Below, piece after piece: positions 31,243 to 40,044 of a stretch of DNA of 45,410 bases. The notes under the pieces were generated by a model. That model was not told where the DNA came from and did not search any database. It worked only from the letters and a program-made list of their open reading frames with translations. Position numbers and translations under genes: made by a program. Origin of the DNA: Anaerocolumna sp. (GTDB lineage: Bacteria; Bacillota; Clostridia; Lachnospirales; Lachnospiraceae); assembly GCA_029256035.1 (NCBI GenBank), contig JAQSYR010000002.1, positions 1 to 45,410 of the forward strand, in the 5' to 3' direction. Every line of letters begins with the position of its first letter. Within the stretch, counting starts at the first letter, position 1.

Positions 31243-32172
31243 TTATTCTAGGTCCAACAATTTTTGTGCTGTGCTTTCGTCTGTAATTAAAATATCAAGA
31301 TATTTGCCTTTTAAGGTTGCATTAATTGCTAGAATCTTACTGTCTCCTGCAGCAACGCCGATTACATTATTTAATTCTCTTAATAATGGTAGCGGTGTAC
31401 TGATTAATCTTGAGTCGATTTCGGTATCAATTATGTTACCGTCTTTATCAATAAAATGGGAGAGTAAATCACCTACGGCTCCTTGCATTCGCAATAGTAT
31501 GAAATCGTTCTGAGTAAGTATAGAAGATTTTATTATAGTCGCATCTTCGCTCATAGAACCAATTCCTACGATAGTCATACTTGCCAGTTTTATCATGCTC
31601 GATATTTCCTGGATAGAGGCTTCGTTTTTCATTGCCTCTGCCATCTCCTGAGAAGAAGCAAGGAGAGGGGAAGGCATTAAATAAAGCTTAGCGTTAAAGA
31701 TATTAGATTGTGTATTTGGTAAATAATATCGGACACCACCAGTTAATGATACATAAGAAACCGTTGAATCTACATTGGTTGCCAAATGATTCAGAGTTCT
31801 TGATGGAGTGTCACCATAACCGAAATTTACAAAGCAATTATCTGGTATCCGATTACTAATATACATAGCTGCTGCTTTAGCAATTGTTTCATTTACCTCT
31901 TCGCTATTAGGATTAGTAGGCACTATATATATATCTTTTAGGTTATACTTCTGAATCAATGCCTGCTCTAACTCGATTCGTTTACTGGGGTTTGCTCGGA
32001 TCTGAAATTGTACAATCCCACTTTCTCTAGCTTTATCTAACAGTTTTATTACTCTCATACGAGAAATTCCTAACAGATCGGCTATACTTTGCTGGGTCAT
32101 ATTTTCCAAATAATAGTACCAAGCAATTTTGGCCATTAAGTTTTCCTCGAATTCTTTCTCTGCTCTGTCCAT
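31243..32172 (-). CDS. lsrR: LsrR-like transcriptional regulator (SorC/DeoR type)
   Basis: N-terminal HTH AWYYYLENMTQQSIADLLGISRMRVIKLLDKARESGIV plus sugar-phosphate-binding domain; divergent from lsrA and beside lsrK. Confidence 0.88.
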   Translation of the reverse strand: MDRAEKEFEENLMAKIAWYYYLENMTQQSIADLLGISRMRVIKLLDKARESGIVQFQIRANPSKRIELEQALIQKYNLKDIYIVPTNPNSEEVNETIAKAAAMYISNRIPDNCFVNFGYGDTPSRTLNHLATNVDSTVSYVSLTGGVRYYLPNTQSNIFNAKLYLMPSPLLASSQEMAEAMKNEASIQEISSMIKLASMTIVGIGSMSEDATIIKSSILTQNDFILLRMQGAVGDLLSHFIDKDGNIIDTEIDSRLISTPLPLLRELNNVIGVAAGDSKILAINATLKGKYLDILITDESTAQKLLDLE

Positions 32173-32477
32173 AGTATGTAACTCCCTTCATTATTATATG
32201 ATAAACATATGTTGTATTCACTATAATTGGATATCATTTGTTTTGAATAGAAACAATTGATTTTCTTTTTTAAAAGTATAGCAGTTTATATATAATATGT
32301 CAATATTAATCTTATGATGTAAAATGATGCATTATTGCACATAATATTTTTTACTAATCTTATATATATGGATAATATATACATATGTAATTTGAAATGA
32401 TTTTGAATAATGTACAATATTACCATAGATAAAATGAATGAATTAAAAAAATGTTATTAAATATTTATTTTTATCTG

Positions 32478-32506
32478 TTGACAAAATGATTGAAATGTCT
32501 TATCAT
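32478..32506 (+). promoter_or_regulatory. Putative sigma-A promoter of lsrACDBF
   Basis: TTGACA (32478-32483), 17 nt, TATCAT (32501-32506), about 70 nt upstream of the lsrA ATG. Confidence 0.6.
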
Positions 32507-32576
32507 TTAGTCAAGTAAAGTACAACAAAATTTACATCAAGTAACAAATGTACTTGTTTTGATAGGAGGAAGAAAA

Positions 32577-34094
32577 ATGCAAGTGATTGGGGAACCACCT
32601 ATTAGCGAAACAATGATTTCATTACGAGGTATATGCAAATGTTTTTCATCAAACATAGTACTAAAAGGAATTGATCTAGACATTAGGCGTGGAGAAGTAG
32701 TGGCTTTGATTGGCGGTAATGGTGCTGGTAAGAGTACCTTGATGAAGATAATTATGGGTATCTATCAACAAGATAAAGGAGATATTTACTTAAACGGAGA
32801 AAAAGTAAATATGGTAAAACCTTCCGTAGCACTAATTCATGGCATTTATTTAGTTCCACAGGAACCTATGTTGTTTCCTAATATGACAGTAGAAGAGAAT
32901 ATAACAATAGGATTTCCGAATAAAAAGTCTGAATTACATACTAGAATTGTTGCTATCATGGATCAATTAGGATGGAAAATCAAGTTAGATCGTAAAGCAA
33001 ATACGTTATCTATCGCAGAGCAGCAATTAGTTGAAATTCTAAGAGGGCTTCTTAGAGATTCAAAAATATTAATTTTAGATGAACCAACGTCTTCTTTAAC
33101 ATTTAATGAAGTAGAATCTTTATTTAAATTAATAGAGGATCTGAAGAAGAAAGGAATTTGTATCTTTTATATTACTCATCGATTATCAGAAGTTTTTGAA
33201 ATTGCAACACATGTTGCGATTATGCGAGATGGAATGATAACCTTAAAAGGTCCAGTATCTGATTTTACCAAAGATGATTTAGTCAAAGGATTATTACCAC
33301 CTGAAACAAAGATGAAAACTAGTGAAAAATCAGAAGCTTTAGATTACACAAATCTAAAGCCCATATTGCAAGTTCAGAACTTTACAGGCTATGGATTTAG
33401 AGATATTAATTTAGAAGTTTATCCAGGTGAGATTCTTGGAGTAGCAGGAGTAGTTGGTGCAGGAAGAACAGAATTTGCAACTACTATTTTTGGGATGGAT
33501 GATGTAAAGTCAGGACACGTAATAATGGATGGTGAAGATATTACAGGAGCTTCTACAAGAACAGTCTTAGATAAAGGTATTAACTATGTTCCAGAAGATA
33601 GATATCAAAATGGAATTTTTAAGATTGGCGATGTAGGGTCTAATCTATCATCTGCATTTCTTAGAAAAAGTAGTAAGTTTTTTTTGAATTTTAAGTCTGA
33701 AAAACAATTAGCTGATGATTATATCAAAAATTTCAGAATTAAGGTAACCGGACAAAATCAAGTTATGGGATCTCTTTCTGGCGGAAATCAGCAAAAAGTG
33801 GTTATTGCAAGAGCATTATCTACGTTACCCAAAGTAGTAATCTTAGATGAGCCTACCAGAGGTATAGATGCCGGAGCAAGAGGTGATGTATATACGATTA
33901 TAAACCAATTAAAAAAGCAGGGAGTTGCAGTGTTACTAATTTCTTCTGATTTTGAGGAAATAGTTGAATTAAGTGATCGAGCAGTGATAATGTATCAAGG
34001 TTCAATCAACCAAAGTTTTATAAGAGAACAAATAAATTTGGATAATTTAACAGCAGCTTCGTTTGGCGTATATGAGGAGGATGGTAATGAATGA
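32577..34094 (+). CDS. lsrA: AI-2 ABC transporter ATP-binding protein LsrA
   Basis: Two ATPase domains: GGNGAGKSTLMKIIMGIY / ILILDEPTSSLTFNE and LSGGNQQKVVIARALSTLPKVVILDEPTRGIDAGA; ATG 32577 after AGGAGG. Confidence 0.9.
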   Translation: MQVIGEPPISETMISLRGICKCFSSNIVLKGIDLDIRRGEVVALIGGNGAGKSTLMKIIMGIYQQDKGDIYLNGEKVNMVKPSVALIHGIYLVPQEPMLFPNMTVEENITIGFPNKKSELHTRIVAIMDQLGWKIKLDRKANTLSIAEQQLVEILRGLLRDSKILILDEPTSSLTFNEVESLFKLIEDLKKKGICIFYITHRLSEVFEIATHVAIMRDGMITLKGPVSDFTKDDLVKGLLPPETKMKTSEKSEALDYTNLKPILQVQNFTGYGFRDINLEVYPGEILGVAGVVGAGRTEFATTIFGMDDVKSGHVIMDGEDITGASTRTVLDKGINYVPEDRYQNGIFKIGDVGSNLSSAFLRKSSKFFLNFKSEKQLADDYIKNFRIKVTGQNQVMGSLSGGNQQKVVIARALSTLPKVVILDEPTRGIDAGARGDVYTIINQLKKQGVAVLLISSDFEEIVELSDRAVIMYQGSINQSFIREQINLDNLTAASFGVYEEDGNE

Positions 34095-35104
34095 AAACTT
34101 TAAAAAGAATTTTTAAAGCAAGAGAAATATCGTCCTTAACTTTTTTGATAATTATGTTTCTAGTTGTAGGTGCAGTCAATCCTGCATTTCTACAGATAAG
34201 AAATCTATTTCTTACGTTTAACGGAAGTGTCGTGTTTGTACTTTTGGCTGTTGGAATATCTTTTGTAATTATAACAGGAGAAATTGATGTTTCTATAGGT
34301 GCCACCCTTGGATTAGCAGCAGCAGTTTCAGCAACTTTGTTAAGAGGTGGAAGTCCATGGATAGTTGCACTAATTGCAGCAATATTAGTTGGTATCGGAG
34401 TTGGACTTATTAATGGTATCGGAGTTACTGTTTTAAGGGTACCTTCCATCATAATGACACTTGGAGTTAATGGAATTGTAAGAGGAGCTATTTACGTATA
34501 TACCAACGGTAAATGGGTAGAAAATATTCCCTTTGAGTTTAAAGCTCTTTCACAAGCAAGTATTTTTAAAACAGTAACTTATTTTTTCTTCTGTACAATT
34601 TTATTTATGCTCTTGGTTCATTTCATACTCACTAAAACTAGACAAGGACGTCATTTTGCAGCAGTTGGTGATAATATGCAAGGGGCAAATCTAATTGGAA
34701 TACCAGTTGATAAAACAAAAGTGATAGCATATATAGTAAGCGGAATTTTTGCTGCTATAGCAGGTATTGTTTATGTAAGCCGTGTAGGCTTTGTTACTCC
34801 TACAGCAGGAAATGGATATGAAATGAAAGCAATTGCTGCATGTGTGTTAGGGGGTATTAGTCTTGCAGGTGGAGTTGGAACTGTGGTTGGTGCAACAATA
34901 GGTGCAATTATTATGGCTTCCATCAGTCGTGTTTTAGTATTTTTACAATTTTCTTCAGATTATGATAATACAATTACAGGAATTTTACTAATTGTAATTG
35001 TAGTTGCAGACTCCTTAATTCAAAGACGTATTTGTGAAAAGGCACGTCGGGAAAGATTGTCGGCAAGAACGTTATCAGAAGTAGGAGGTAAAGGCGATGA
35101 ATAA
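34091..35104 (+). CDS. lsrC: AI-2 ABC transporter permease LsrC
   Basis: BPD_transp_2-like permease, GEIDVSIGATLGLAAAVSA; ATGA overlap with lsrA. Confidence 0.87.
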   Translation: MKTLKRIFKAREISSLTFLIIMFLVVGAVNPAFLQIRNLFLTFNGSVVFVLLAVGISFVIITGEIDVSIGATLGLAAAVSATLLRGGSPWIVALIAAILVGIGVGLINGIGVTVLRVPSIIMTLGVNGIVRGAIYVYTNGKWVENIPFEFKALSQASIFKTVTYFFFCTILFMLLVHFILTKTRQGRHFAAVGDNMQGANLIGIPVDKTKVIAYIVSGIFAAIAGIVYVSRVGFVTPTAGNGYEMKAIAACVLGGISLAGGVGTVVGATIGAIIMASISRVLVFLQFSSDYDNTITGILLIVIVVADSLIQRRICEKARRERLSARTLSEVGGKGDE

Positions 35105-36101
35105 AAGTCTATTAAAAGAAAAACTATTTCGGTGGGAAAATTTTCTTGTCCTCATTTTGATAACGGAGATTATAATATTTGGTTTGCTAAATCCTAAGTT
35201 TTTACAATCCAGAGTTTTATTGGGGAGTATTAACGATTTTATATCAATTTGCATTATTTCATTATTTGTAACTTTTGTATTTATAACTGGTGGAATGGAT
35301 ATTCAAGCAGGTTCCATTGTGGGACTAACATCAATTTCTTTAGGAGTTTTATGGCAAGATGCGGGATTAAATATTTGGGCAGCTGTTGTTGTTGCCATTT
35401 TAATTGGAGCTATATGTGGTGCAATTAGTGGATTTTTAGTTGCATTTACTGGTGTTCAAGCCATGGTTGTGACTTTGGGTGGACAGTTCCTATATTCGGG
35501 ATTAGCCTTAGCAGTAGTTAATTTATCTTCTTCTAGTGCATTTGAGGGAATTAGTGGATTTCCTAACTCATTTATAGCTCTTGCAACGAGCAAAACTCTT
35601 GGAATACCAAACCAAGTAATAGTTTTCTTAATATTAATCATTTTAAGTTATATTTTATTACATAAAACAAAATATGGAAGATATATATTCCTTTGTGGAA
35701 TCAATCGTAATGCGGCTATATACTCTGGTATCAAAACCAAATTAATAATTATGAGTACCTATATTCTTTCCGGAATGAGTGCTTCTATCGCAGGAATTGT
35801 GTTAACAAGTTATCTTGGTTCAGCAAGAGCAGATCTTGGTAAAGAGTTAACGCTGCCAATAATAACAGCAGTAGTTCTAGGCGGAACTTCTAATTTGGGT
35901 GGAAAAGGTGGAGTATTGGGAACAGCTCTAGCAGCAGTAGTTATTGGAATAATGAGATTTGGATTAGTTATGGCAGGATTGCCAACTCAGTATTTAGATA
36001 TACCAATAGGTACATTACTTGTGGTTACAGTAGCAGCCCGAACAGTTTCAGGCAATACAAAGTTGATAAAAACCATTGGTAAAATGTTTGGCAAGGCTTA
36101 G
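35097..36101 (+). CDS. lsrD: AI-2 ABC transporter permease LsrD
   Basis: Second permease FITGGMDIQAGSIVGLTSISLGVLW; overlaps lsrC by 8 bp. Confidence 0.87.
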   Translation: MNKSLLKEKLFRWENFLVLILITEIIIFGLLNPKFLQSRVLLGSINDFISICIISLFVTFVFITGGMDIQAGSIVGLTSISLGVLWQDAGLNIWAAVVVAILIGAICGAISGFLVAFTGVQAMVVTLGGQFLYSGLALAVVNLSSSSAFEGISGFPNSFIALATSKTLGIPNQVIVFLILIILSYILLHKTKYGRYIFLCGINRNAAIYSGIKTKLIIMSTYILSGMSASIAGIVLTSYLGSARADLGKELTLPIITAVVLGGTSNLGGKGGVLGTALAAVVIGIMRFGLVMAGLPTQYLDIPIGTLLVVTVAARTVSGNTKLIKTIGKMFGKA

Positions 36102-36175
36102 GTTTGTGTTGAATTTGTTGATTATTATATTTTTATAATAATAGATGAAAAATAATGTATTGAGGAGGAATTGGT

Positions 36176-37312
36176 ATGAAAAAGAAAGTAGTAAGTATTA
36201 TGTTATGTGTAGCAATGATGGTAACATTAATTAGTGGGTGTGCTAAAAAAGATACTCAAACTGGAGCTAGTAATGATACAACAGCAGCTACAACAGCAGC
36301 ACAAACGGAAGCCGCTACAAGTGGAGAAGCTTCAAGCGATGATATTTCCATTACTTTTGTTCCTAAATTATCAGGTAATGCATTTTTTGAATCAGCTAAT
36401 ACTGGTGCACAGGAATATGCAGCTAAAGTTGGTGGATATACCGTTAAATATGATGGAAATCCTGAAGCTGCAGTTGCAAACCAAGTAGCAATCATTAACA
36501 ATGCTATTTCTCAAGGAGCAGATGGTATCTGTGTTTCATCTGTAGACGCAACTGGTCTTGATGCAGCCATGAAAAAAGCAATGGAAGCAGGCCTAGCTGT
36601 TGTAACTTGGGACTCTGATGTATCAAATGATGCACGTTCCTTAATGGTTTCTCAGGGAACCCCTGAACAACTTGGTCAAATGTTAGTTGATATGGCAGCA
36701 GAAGGAATGGAAGATCCTTTAGCGGATGACGTAACATATGCTTGGCACTATTCTCAAGCTACCGTTGCTGATCAGAATTCCTGGCAAGTTGCTGGTGAAG
36801 CATATATTGCTGAAAAGTATCCTAACTGGACAAATGTAGCACCAGATAATTATTACAGCGAACAGGATGCTGAAAAAGCAATCTCCGTTGGTGAATCAAT
36901 TTTAACTGCACATCCTGATATTACAGCAATTATTTGTAATGACTCAACTGCATTACCAGGGCAAGCACAAGCAGCTCAGAATCTTGGATTAACATCTGAA
37001 GATGTAGTCATAACAGGTTTTGCTGCACCTAACTCAATGAAAGATTATTGCCGTGCTGGAATTATTGAAAGATGGGGATTATGGGATTGTAAAGTTCAAG
37101 GTGCTATGGGAACTTATCTTGCATACTGGTTAGCTTCAGGTAATACGTTTAAAGTTGGTGATAAAATTGAAATACCTGAAATAGGTACGGTAGAAGTTAT
37201 GCCAAATACAATATTAAATCCAGATGCTTATACAGCTGAAGATTCTGGTGTTGTATTGTTGCCAGAAAGAACAGTATTTGATATTAATAATATGGATAAT
37301 TATGATTTCTAA
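36176..37312 (+). CDS. lsrB: AI-2-binding lipoprotein LsrB
   Basis: Lipobox LISGC; SITFVPKLSGNAFFESANTGAQEYA, VTWDSDVSNDARSLMVSQGTPEQLGQMLVDMAAEGM, GIIERWGLWDCKVQGAMGTYLAYWLASG, VVLLPERTVFDINNMDNYDF. Confidence 0.93.
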   Translation: MKKKVVSIMLCVAMMVTLISGCAKKDTQTGASNDTTAATTAAQTEAATSGEASSDDISITFVPKLSGNAFFESANTGAQEYAAKVGGYTVKYDGNPEAAVANQVAIINNAISQGADGICVSSVDATGLDAAMKKAMEAGLAVVTWDSDVSNDARSLMVSQGTPEQLGQMLVDMAAEGMEDPLADDVTYAWHYSQATVADQNSWQVAGEAYIAEKYPNWTNVAPDNYYSEQDAEKAISVGESILTAHPDITAIICNDSTALPGQAQAAQNLGLTSEDVVITGFAAPNSMKDYCRAGIIERWGLWDCKVQGAMGTYLAYWLASGNTFKVGDKIEIPEIGTVEVMPNTILNPDAYTAEDSGVVLLPERTVFDINNMDNYDF

Positions 37313-37415
37313 GAGACGTAAGTAATAATTTAATTCAGTTTATAAGTAAAGTATAGATATATTTAAAGATTAAGAATACCGAGAATATATTAATGACTTT
37401 AGTTATATAAATTTG

Positions 37416-37444
37416 GGGGTCTCACTTCATAAAGGTGTGACTCC
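37416..37444 (+). other. lsrB-lsrF intergenic stem-loop
   Basis: GGGGTCTCACTT / AAGGTGTGACTCC: 12-position stem with one T-T mismatch and two G-U pairs; no T tract follows. Confidence 0.6.
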
Positions 37445-37480
37445 TAAACTATTAAAGTAGTTGTAAAAGGAGGTAAATGA

Positions 37481-38359
37481 ATGGCAGATTTAGATGGATT
37501 GAAGGTTGCAAAGGATTATCATGTTGGTACATCTTTTGCAAAACAAGGTGGATTCTATGTAAAAGGAATGGCAGATGTAGACTGGGGCATGAAAGCCCGT
37601 TTGGCCAGTATTTTTAAACCAGAAAGTGGTCGTACTGTTATGCTTGCATTTGATCATGGGTATTTTATGGGATCTACAGCAGGACTTGAGAGATTAGATA
37701 TTGTAATTCCTCCTGTTTTAGAACATATTGATGTGCTAATGGGAACAAGAGGTGCGTTACGTACATGTATATCAGCAAGTACAGGAAAAGCGGTAGCCCT
37801 ACGTGTAAGCTGCGGTTCCTCTATATTAGATGATGACCTAAGCCATGAAGTTATTGGAGTTAGTATTGAAGATGCTGTTAGAATGAATGCAGCATGTATG
37901 GCTGTTCAAACTTTCATTGGTGCAGATGGAGAGAAGGACAGTTTAGATAATCTTTGTAAGACTGTTGATGCAGGTATTCAGTATGGTATACCAACAATGG
38001 GTGTTGTTGCTGTTGGAAAGCAAATGGAAAGAACAAGTAGATTCTTTAAGTTGGCGACTCGCATATTACCTGAATTAGGTGCACATATTGTAAAGACATA
38101 TTATTGTGAGGATTTTGAAGAAATTACTGCTGCTTGTCCTGTTCCAATTGTAGTTGCAGGTGGTAAAAAACTGCCTGAAGATGAAGCATTGGAAATGTGC
38201 TATCATGCTATAGCTGAGGGAGCTGCAGGTATTGATATGGGACGAAATATCTTCCAGAGTCTTGATCCTGTTGCTATGGCACAAGCAGTTAATATGATTG
38301 TTCATAAGAATGCTACAGATAAAGAAGCATACGAATTTTTCTTAGATACAAAAAAATAA
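37481..38359 (+). CDS. lsrF: LsrF, phospho-AI-2-derived 3-hydroxy-5-phosphonooxypentane-2,4-dione thiolase
   Basis: MADLDGLKVAKDYHVG...FYVKGMADVDWGMKARLASIFKPESGRTVMLAFDHGYFMGSTAGLERLD...IDMGRNIFQSLDPVAMAQAVNMIVH. Confidence 0.93.
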   Translation: MADLDGLKVAKDYHVGTSFAKQGGFYVKGMADVDWGMKARLASIFKPESGRTVMLAFDHGYFMGSTAGLERLDIVIPPVLEHIDVLMGTRGALRTCISASTGKAVALRVSCGSSILDDDLSHEVIGVSIEDAVRMNAACMAVQTFIGADGEKDSLDNLCKTVDAGIQYGIPTMGVVAVGKQMERTSRFFKLATRILPELGAHIVKTYYCEDFEEITAACPVPIVVAGGKKLPEDEALEMCYHAIAEGAAGIDMGRNIFQSLDPVAMAQAVNMIVHKNATDKEAYEFFLDTKK

Positions 38360-38396
38360 GACCATATTTATATTTATCACGCCTAAGGTTTTAAAA

Positions 38397-38434
38397 AATA
38401 GCCTGTTGTTAATTTCCAACAGGTTATTTTTTTA
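38397..38434. terminator. Terminator between lsrF and the convergent lipoprotein gene
   Basis: AATAGCCTGTTG / CAACAGGTTATT followed by TTTTTTT. Confidence 0.8.
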
Positions 38435-38533
38435 CGTTATTAATGTTTGTTATTTTTTAATAACATAAACTTTACAGGATTTATTGTTTCATTATTGTAT
38501 TATTTTATTCCTTGGTTTTGAACACTATTTTAT

Positions 38534-39784
38534 TTATTCGGGAATCCTTATTTCCCCATCTTCATAAATGTAATCATAAACACTGGTGGTATAAGAGATT
38601 ACACTTTTACTTTGTACATCAAAAAATTCATAATATTTTAGAGTGGTATTTGTCTCACATACTAAAAGGATAGTAGTATTGCTTGCCCAAAGAGGTTCAA
38701 TAATCTTAACTGCAATTCCTAATTTATTTTCTATAAGACGTATTTCACCAAAACCATTGTAATTATAGCTGAACTCAAGTGGATCAAGGTCGGTAAGCAT
38801 TAAGGATTGTGTTTTATCTATTGAAAATACTTTATAAATTACACTACTTGAATTAAGTCTTTTTGCTGTCATTTCATCTACCAGCGGCACCATAAGACTC
38901 CAATTCACTTTATCATTATCATCTATTATGCAAAGGTTTTTACTTGTATTTTTATTATCCCATTTTGCATAATTACTTAAGTAAATCTTTGTTCCATCGG
39001 TAATCATATAACTGTATACCGTTTCTGTTATCCCTTTTCCCTCACCTGCAAAATTATCACGTGAATTGTCTACAAAAACCGTAAAATATGTGTCCTGATT
39101 TACACTATAAATAATATCAGTAATAATGGGGTCCCCTTCCACCGTAGATTGAACAATCCTTAATTGTGATGCAATATTTCTACTTACATTCTCAACAAAT
39201 ATTTGGACCATTTTGCTATTTTCAATTCCTGACGGGGTTATGACAACAGCCCCTTCTTTTGCAGCTTTTTCCATATTGTAATCCGCGTCAAGATTCTTAA
39301 GATCCTCAAAACCATTTGGAGTGGAAGCTGTTATATTTGATTCACCAAGTTCAAATTCTGCATAATAATTTTTATTATCAATTTCTTTAATTACCCGATA
39401 TTTTCCGTTAGTAAACGAATAATCAAACCATGAAAGATCAATGTAAATGGTAGTAGCAGATTGAGGCGAAGCAATATAACCTATGGCATGCCACCCAAAA
39501 TTCTCTGGAAAAGGAATCTGATACCAGGTTCCATCAATTAGCTTTTCTATGGAAAAAGGCTCACCATAAATAGATTCCTTTTCTGTGTTATTTTGAATAA
39601 AACAAGTAATACGCTCAATATCCTTTCCATAAACTTCATACTGAGTAGTTAAAATAATATTACCTGATGTATCAAAATCAGAAATTTTTTTGTCGGATGC
39701 AATTAAGGAATTATCTTTTATGGTACAACCAGATGAAATGATAAGAATAGTTAAAATTAATAATAATTTATATATTTTACTCAT
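38534..39784 (-). CDS. Lipoprotein with bacterial Ig-like region, function unknown
   Basis: MSKIYKLLLILTILIISSGC lipobox (start revised to complement 39784 after GAGGCGG); ITCFIQNNTEKESIYGEPFSIEKLIDGTWYQIPFPENFGW resembles an Ig-like domain. Confidence 0.65.
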   Translation of the reverse strand: MSKIYKLLLILTILIISSGCTIKDNSLIASDKKISDFDTSGNIILTTQYEVYGKDIERITCFIQNNTEKESIYGEPFSIEKLIDGTWYQIPFPENFGWHAIGYIASPQSATTIYIDLSWFDYSFTNGKYRVIKEIDNKNYYAEFELGESNITASTPNGFEDLKNLDADYNMEKAAKEGAVVITPSGIENSKMVQIFVENVSRNIASQLRIVQSTVEGDPIITDIIYSVNQDTYFTVFVDNSRDNFAGEGKGITETVYSYMITDGTKIYLSNYAKWDNKNTSKNLCIIDDNDKVNWSLMVPLVDEMTAKRLNSSSVIYKVFSIDKTQSLMLTDLDPLEFSYNYNGFGEIRLIENKLGIAVKIIEPLWASNTTILLVCETNTTLKYYEFFDVQSKSVISYTTSVYDYIYEDGEIRIPE

Positions 39785-39890
39785 ATAGCCGCCTCTCATA
39801 ATAGAATTTAGTGGGTGATTGCCAAAATAGGTTGCCAAAATATCCAGTTCTCAGTATATTGAACTATAATTAAAATATACCACAAATATA

Positions 39891-39966
39891 GGTGTCAGGC
39901 ACCATGAACAAATCATGAACAAAATGTTTCTATTTTGTTCATAGTTTGTTCATGGTGCCTGACACC
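39891..39966. repeat. Long near-perfect hairpin with GGTGTCAGGCACC / GGTGCCTGACACC ends
   Basis: 35-nt arms 39891-39925 and 39932-39966 complementary except two adjacent positions; 6-nt loop. Confidence 0.9.
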
Positions 39967-40044
39967 GGTCTTGATTTTAACTGTCTGCAATGGTATTATG
40001 GAAGAGAATGTATGTTAAATTATATGGAACAAAGGAGCAACATA

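Noticed and set aside
38397-38434. Possible second REP-like element after lsrF
   Set aside because: 12-bp stem followed directly by a T tract; an ordinary intrinsic terminator for convergent genes.
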